From: Verrucomicrobiota bacterium
GTDB lineage: Bacteria > Verrucomicrobiota > Verrucomicrobiia > Opitutales > Seribacteraceae
Assembly (NCBI GenBank): GCA_030830145.1
Contig: JAURNO010000341.1
Coordinates: forward strand, 1-7,502
Direction: 5' to 3'
DNA: 7,502 nucleotides
In this document: in pieces, positions 6,468 to 7,502 of the stretch
How the letters are laid out: every line of letters starts with the position of its first letter
How positions within the stretch are numbered: the stretch's first letter is position 1
The notes under the pieces: model-generated
Seen by the model: only the letters and a program-made list of their open reading frames with translations
Told to the model about the DNA's origin: nothing
The model's database searches: none
Position numbers and translations under genes: made by a program

Positions 6468-7502
6468 CTACTCGCCCAGAACGTTGATCGGGGTGAGCTC
6501 GAACTTGCGGAACTCGACCTCCGAGCCCTCCGCTTGGATCGAGAGCTTTCCTTTCTTCGCCGTGCAGTCGAACCCATGGTTGACCAGCTCCCCGTTCACC
6601 CAGACCTTAACCTCGTCCCCCACGCACTCGATCCTCATCCGGTTCCATTCCCCAACCGGCTTTTCAGCCCCGTCAGTCAGGTTGACAATCCGGCGGGCCT
6701 TTCCTTCCGTAATCCCCCAGTTCTTTTCCGGTCCGCGCCTCTTGACCATGTCGGGCACCACGATGTTCTCCACGATGCACCAAAAATCCCCGGCATGGGT
6801 ATGGTTCATTTGCACCTCGATCGACTTCGGGTACATCTTGTACAAATCGCGTAGCTTGGAAGCATGGACCAATACTCCGCAATTTCCCGGCTTGCCCGCA
6901 AAGCGGTACTCCGCAATCACCCGGTAATTCTCGAATTTTTCGTCGGTCAGCAAGTGCCCCCCCGGTGATCCCAAGCTGACCAGCATCCCGTCACGAGCGA
7001 CGAAAGGTTTCTTGCCCTCCGGCTTCTTGTCGAGGGCAGGCACGTCCATCGACCACCCGCTCAGGTCCTTCCCATTGAACAGGCTGCGCGAATGGGGAGA
7101 GGACAACCCGTGCTTGTCATAGAGCCGGTGCCAGAAAACCTTCCAGTACTTGTCGTAGTAGTCGAGTGCCGCGGTATCGATATGGGGCAAATCCTTGGTC
7201 ACGGGAGCCTTCTCCGGATCATAGCCCTTCAAATGCTCCTTACCCGCCCGCTCGCGCGGGGAAACAAAGCGCCAATCTCCCTCCCCCAATACCTCCGAGC
7301 ACAACTTGGCTAACTCGACGTCGTACTCCTTCAATTGCTTGCGGGTATGGATATGATTATGGTCATGATCCATGGTGCGGTTGGTGTTGTACCAACACTG
7401 CACGCCCTCCGCCCAGTACTCCGACCGGTTGCGCGAGGCATAGCAGCGCTTCGGACCGCCGAAGGTGACTAGTACCTTGTCCTCCCCGTTCACCTTGACC
7501 GA
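6468..7502 (-). CDS. Zincin-like metallopeptidase fused to DUF1080 (3-keto-disaccharide hydrolase type) domain, C-terminal part
   Basis: Seen: 344 residues in frame from the right window edge to a TAG at 6470-6468. The frame is open at the edge (first residues SVKVNGEDK), so a GTG at 7493 is probably internal rather than the start. The first part contains SEYWAEGVQCWYNTN (about 27-41 of the visible part) and then a His/Asp-rich DHDHNHIHTRKQLKEYD. This resembles the third-ligand region (EYFAEG-type) of zincin metallopeptidases whose HExxH motif would lie upstream, outside the window. From about residue 138 a DUF1080 domain follows: SLFNGKDLSGW, GNCGVLVH, SIEVQM, KPVGEWNRMRIEC, VWVNGELV, and a closing IQAEGSEVEFRKFELTP. 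Known: DUF1080 domains are jelly-roll, lectin/glycosidase-like folds common in secreted proteins of Planctomycetota and Verrucomicrobiota, some acting on 3-keto-disaccharides. Inference: an exported enzyme; any signal peptide is out of view. The DUF1080 call is firm, the peptidase part less so. Confidence 0.88.
   Translation of the reverse strand, partial: SVKVNGEDKVLVTFGGPKRCYASRNRSEYWAEGVQCWYNTNRTMDHDHNHIHTRKQLKEYDVELAKLCSEVLGEGDWRFVSPRERAGKEHLKGYDPEKAPVTKDLPHIDTAALDYYDKYWKVFWHRLYDKHGLSSPHSRSLFNGKDLSGWSMDVPALDKKPEGKKPFVARDGMLVSLGSPGGHLLTDEKFENYRVIAEYRFAGKPGNCGVLVHASKLRDLYKMYPKSIEVQMNHTHAGDFWCIVENIVVPDMVKRRGPEKNWGITEGKARRIVNLTDGAEKPVGEWNRMRIECVGDEVKVWVNGELVNHGFDCTAKKGKLSIQAEGSEVEFRKFELTPINVLGE

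Noticed and set aside
7493..7493. GTG at 7493 as the start of the peptidase/DUF1080 protein
   Set aside because: The frame stays open to the window edge and the first visible residues already look like the interior of a peptidase domain without its HExxH, so the true start is outside the window.
1..7502. CRISPR arrays, tRNA or rRNA genes, insertion sequences
   Set aside because: I found no regularly spaced direct repeats, RNA-gene-like folds, transposase genes or terminal inverted repeats; nearly all of the window is covered by five minus-strand genes.

Overview
The window reads as a stretch of bacterial chromosome in which every gene I can support lies on the minus strand. Transcription therefore runs from high to low coordinates. 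Genes in reading order: the C-terminal part of a zincin-like metallopeptidase fused to a DUF1080 (3-keto-disaccharide hydrolase type) domain (7502-6468, cut by the right edge); dnaE, the DNA polymerase III alpha subunit (6379-2786); rpsU, ribosomal protein S21 (2731-2531); a 652-residue TPR / SLOG-like / class III nucleotide cyclase protein (2462-504); and the N-terminal 161 residues of a TIR-domain protein (484-1, cut by the left edge). There are no RNA genes, insertion sequences or CRISPR arrays, and no gene-free stretch above 90 bases.

The organism is probably a member of the PVC group, most likely Verrucomicrobiota. This is inferred from the peptidase/DUF1080 protein, the short basic S21, moderate GC, and TPR/SLOG/cyclase and TIR proteins of a kind I associate with that group. 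It is not proven by any marker. None of the four gene starts visible has a recognisable Shine-Dalgarno sequence.

The right three genes are ordinary: an extracytoplasmic-type hydrolase, the replicative polymerase and a small ribosomal protein. The polymerase keeps the full set of PHP metal ligands expected of a self-proofreading alpha subunit. It also has the catalytic aspartates, helix-hairpin-helix, clamp-binding motif and OB fold.

The left third is the most interesting part. A cyclase with intact metal-binding and transition-state residues, but asparagine at both base-contacting positions, sits behind a TPR plus SLOG-like sensor half. Twenty bases after its stop, in the +1 frame, begins a TIR protein that keeps the catalytic glutamate. 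Cyclase plus TIR in one operon is the layout of Pycsar-type anti-phage signalling: the cyclase would make a cyclic nucleotide and the TIR protein would destroy NAD+. The domain make-up differs from the Pycsar systems I know, so this may be a separate or undescribed variant. By hand counts of sample lines the left third is also somewhat poorer in GC (about 47%) than dnaE (about 54%).
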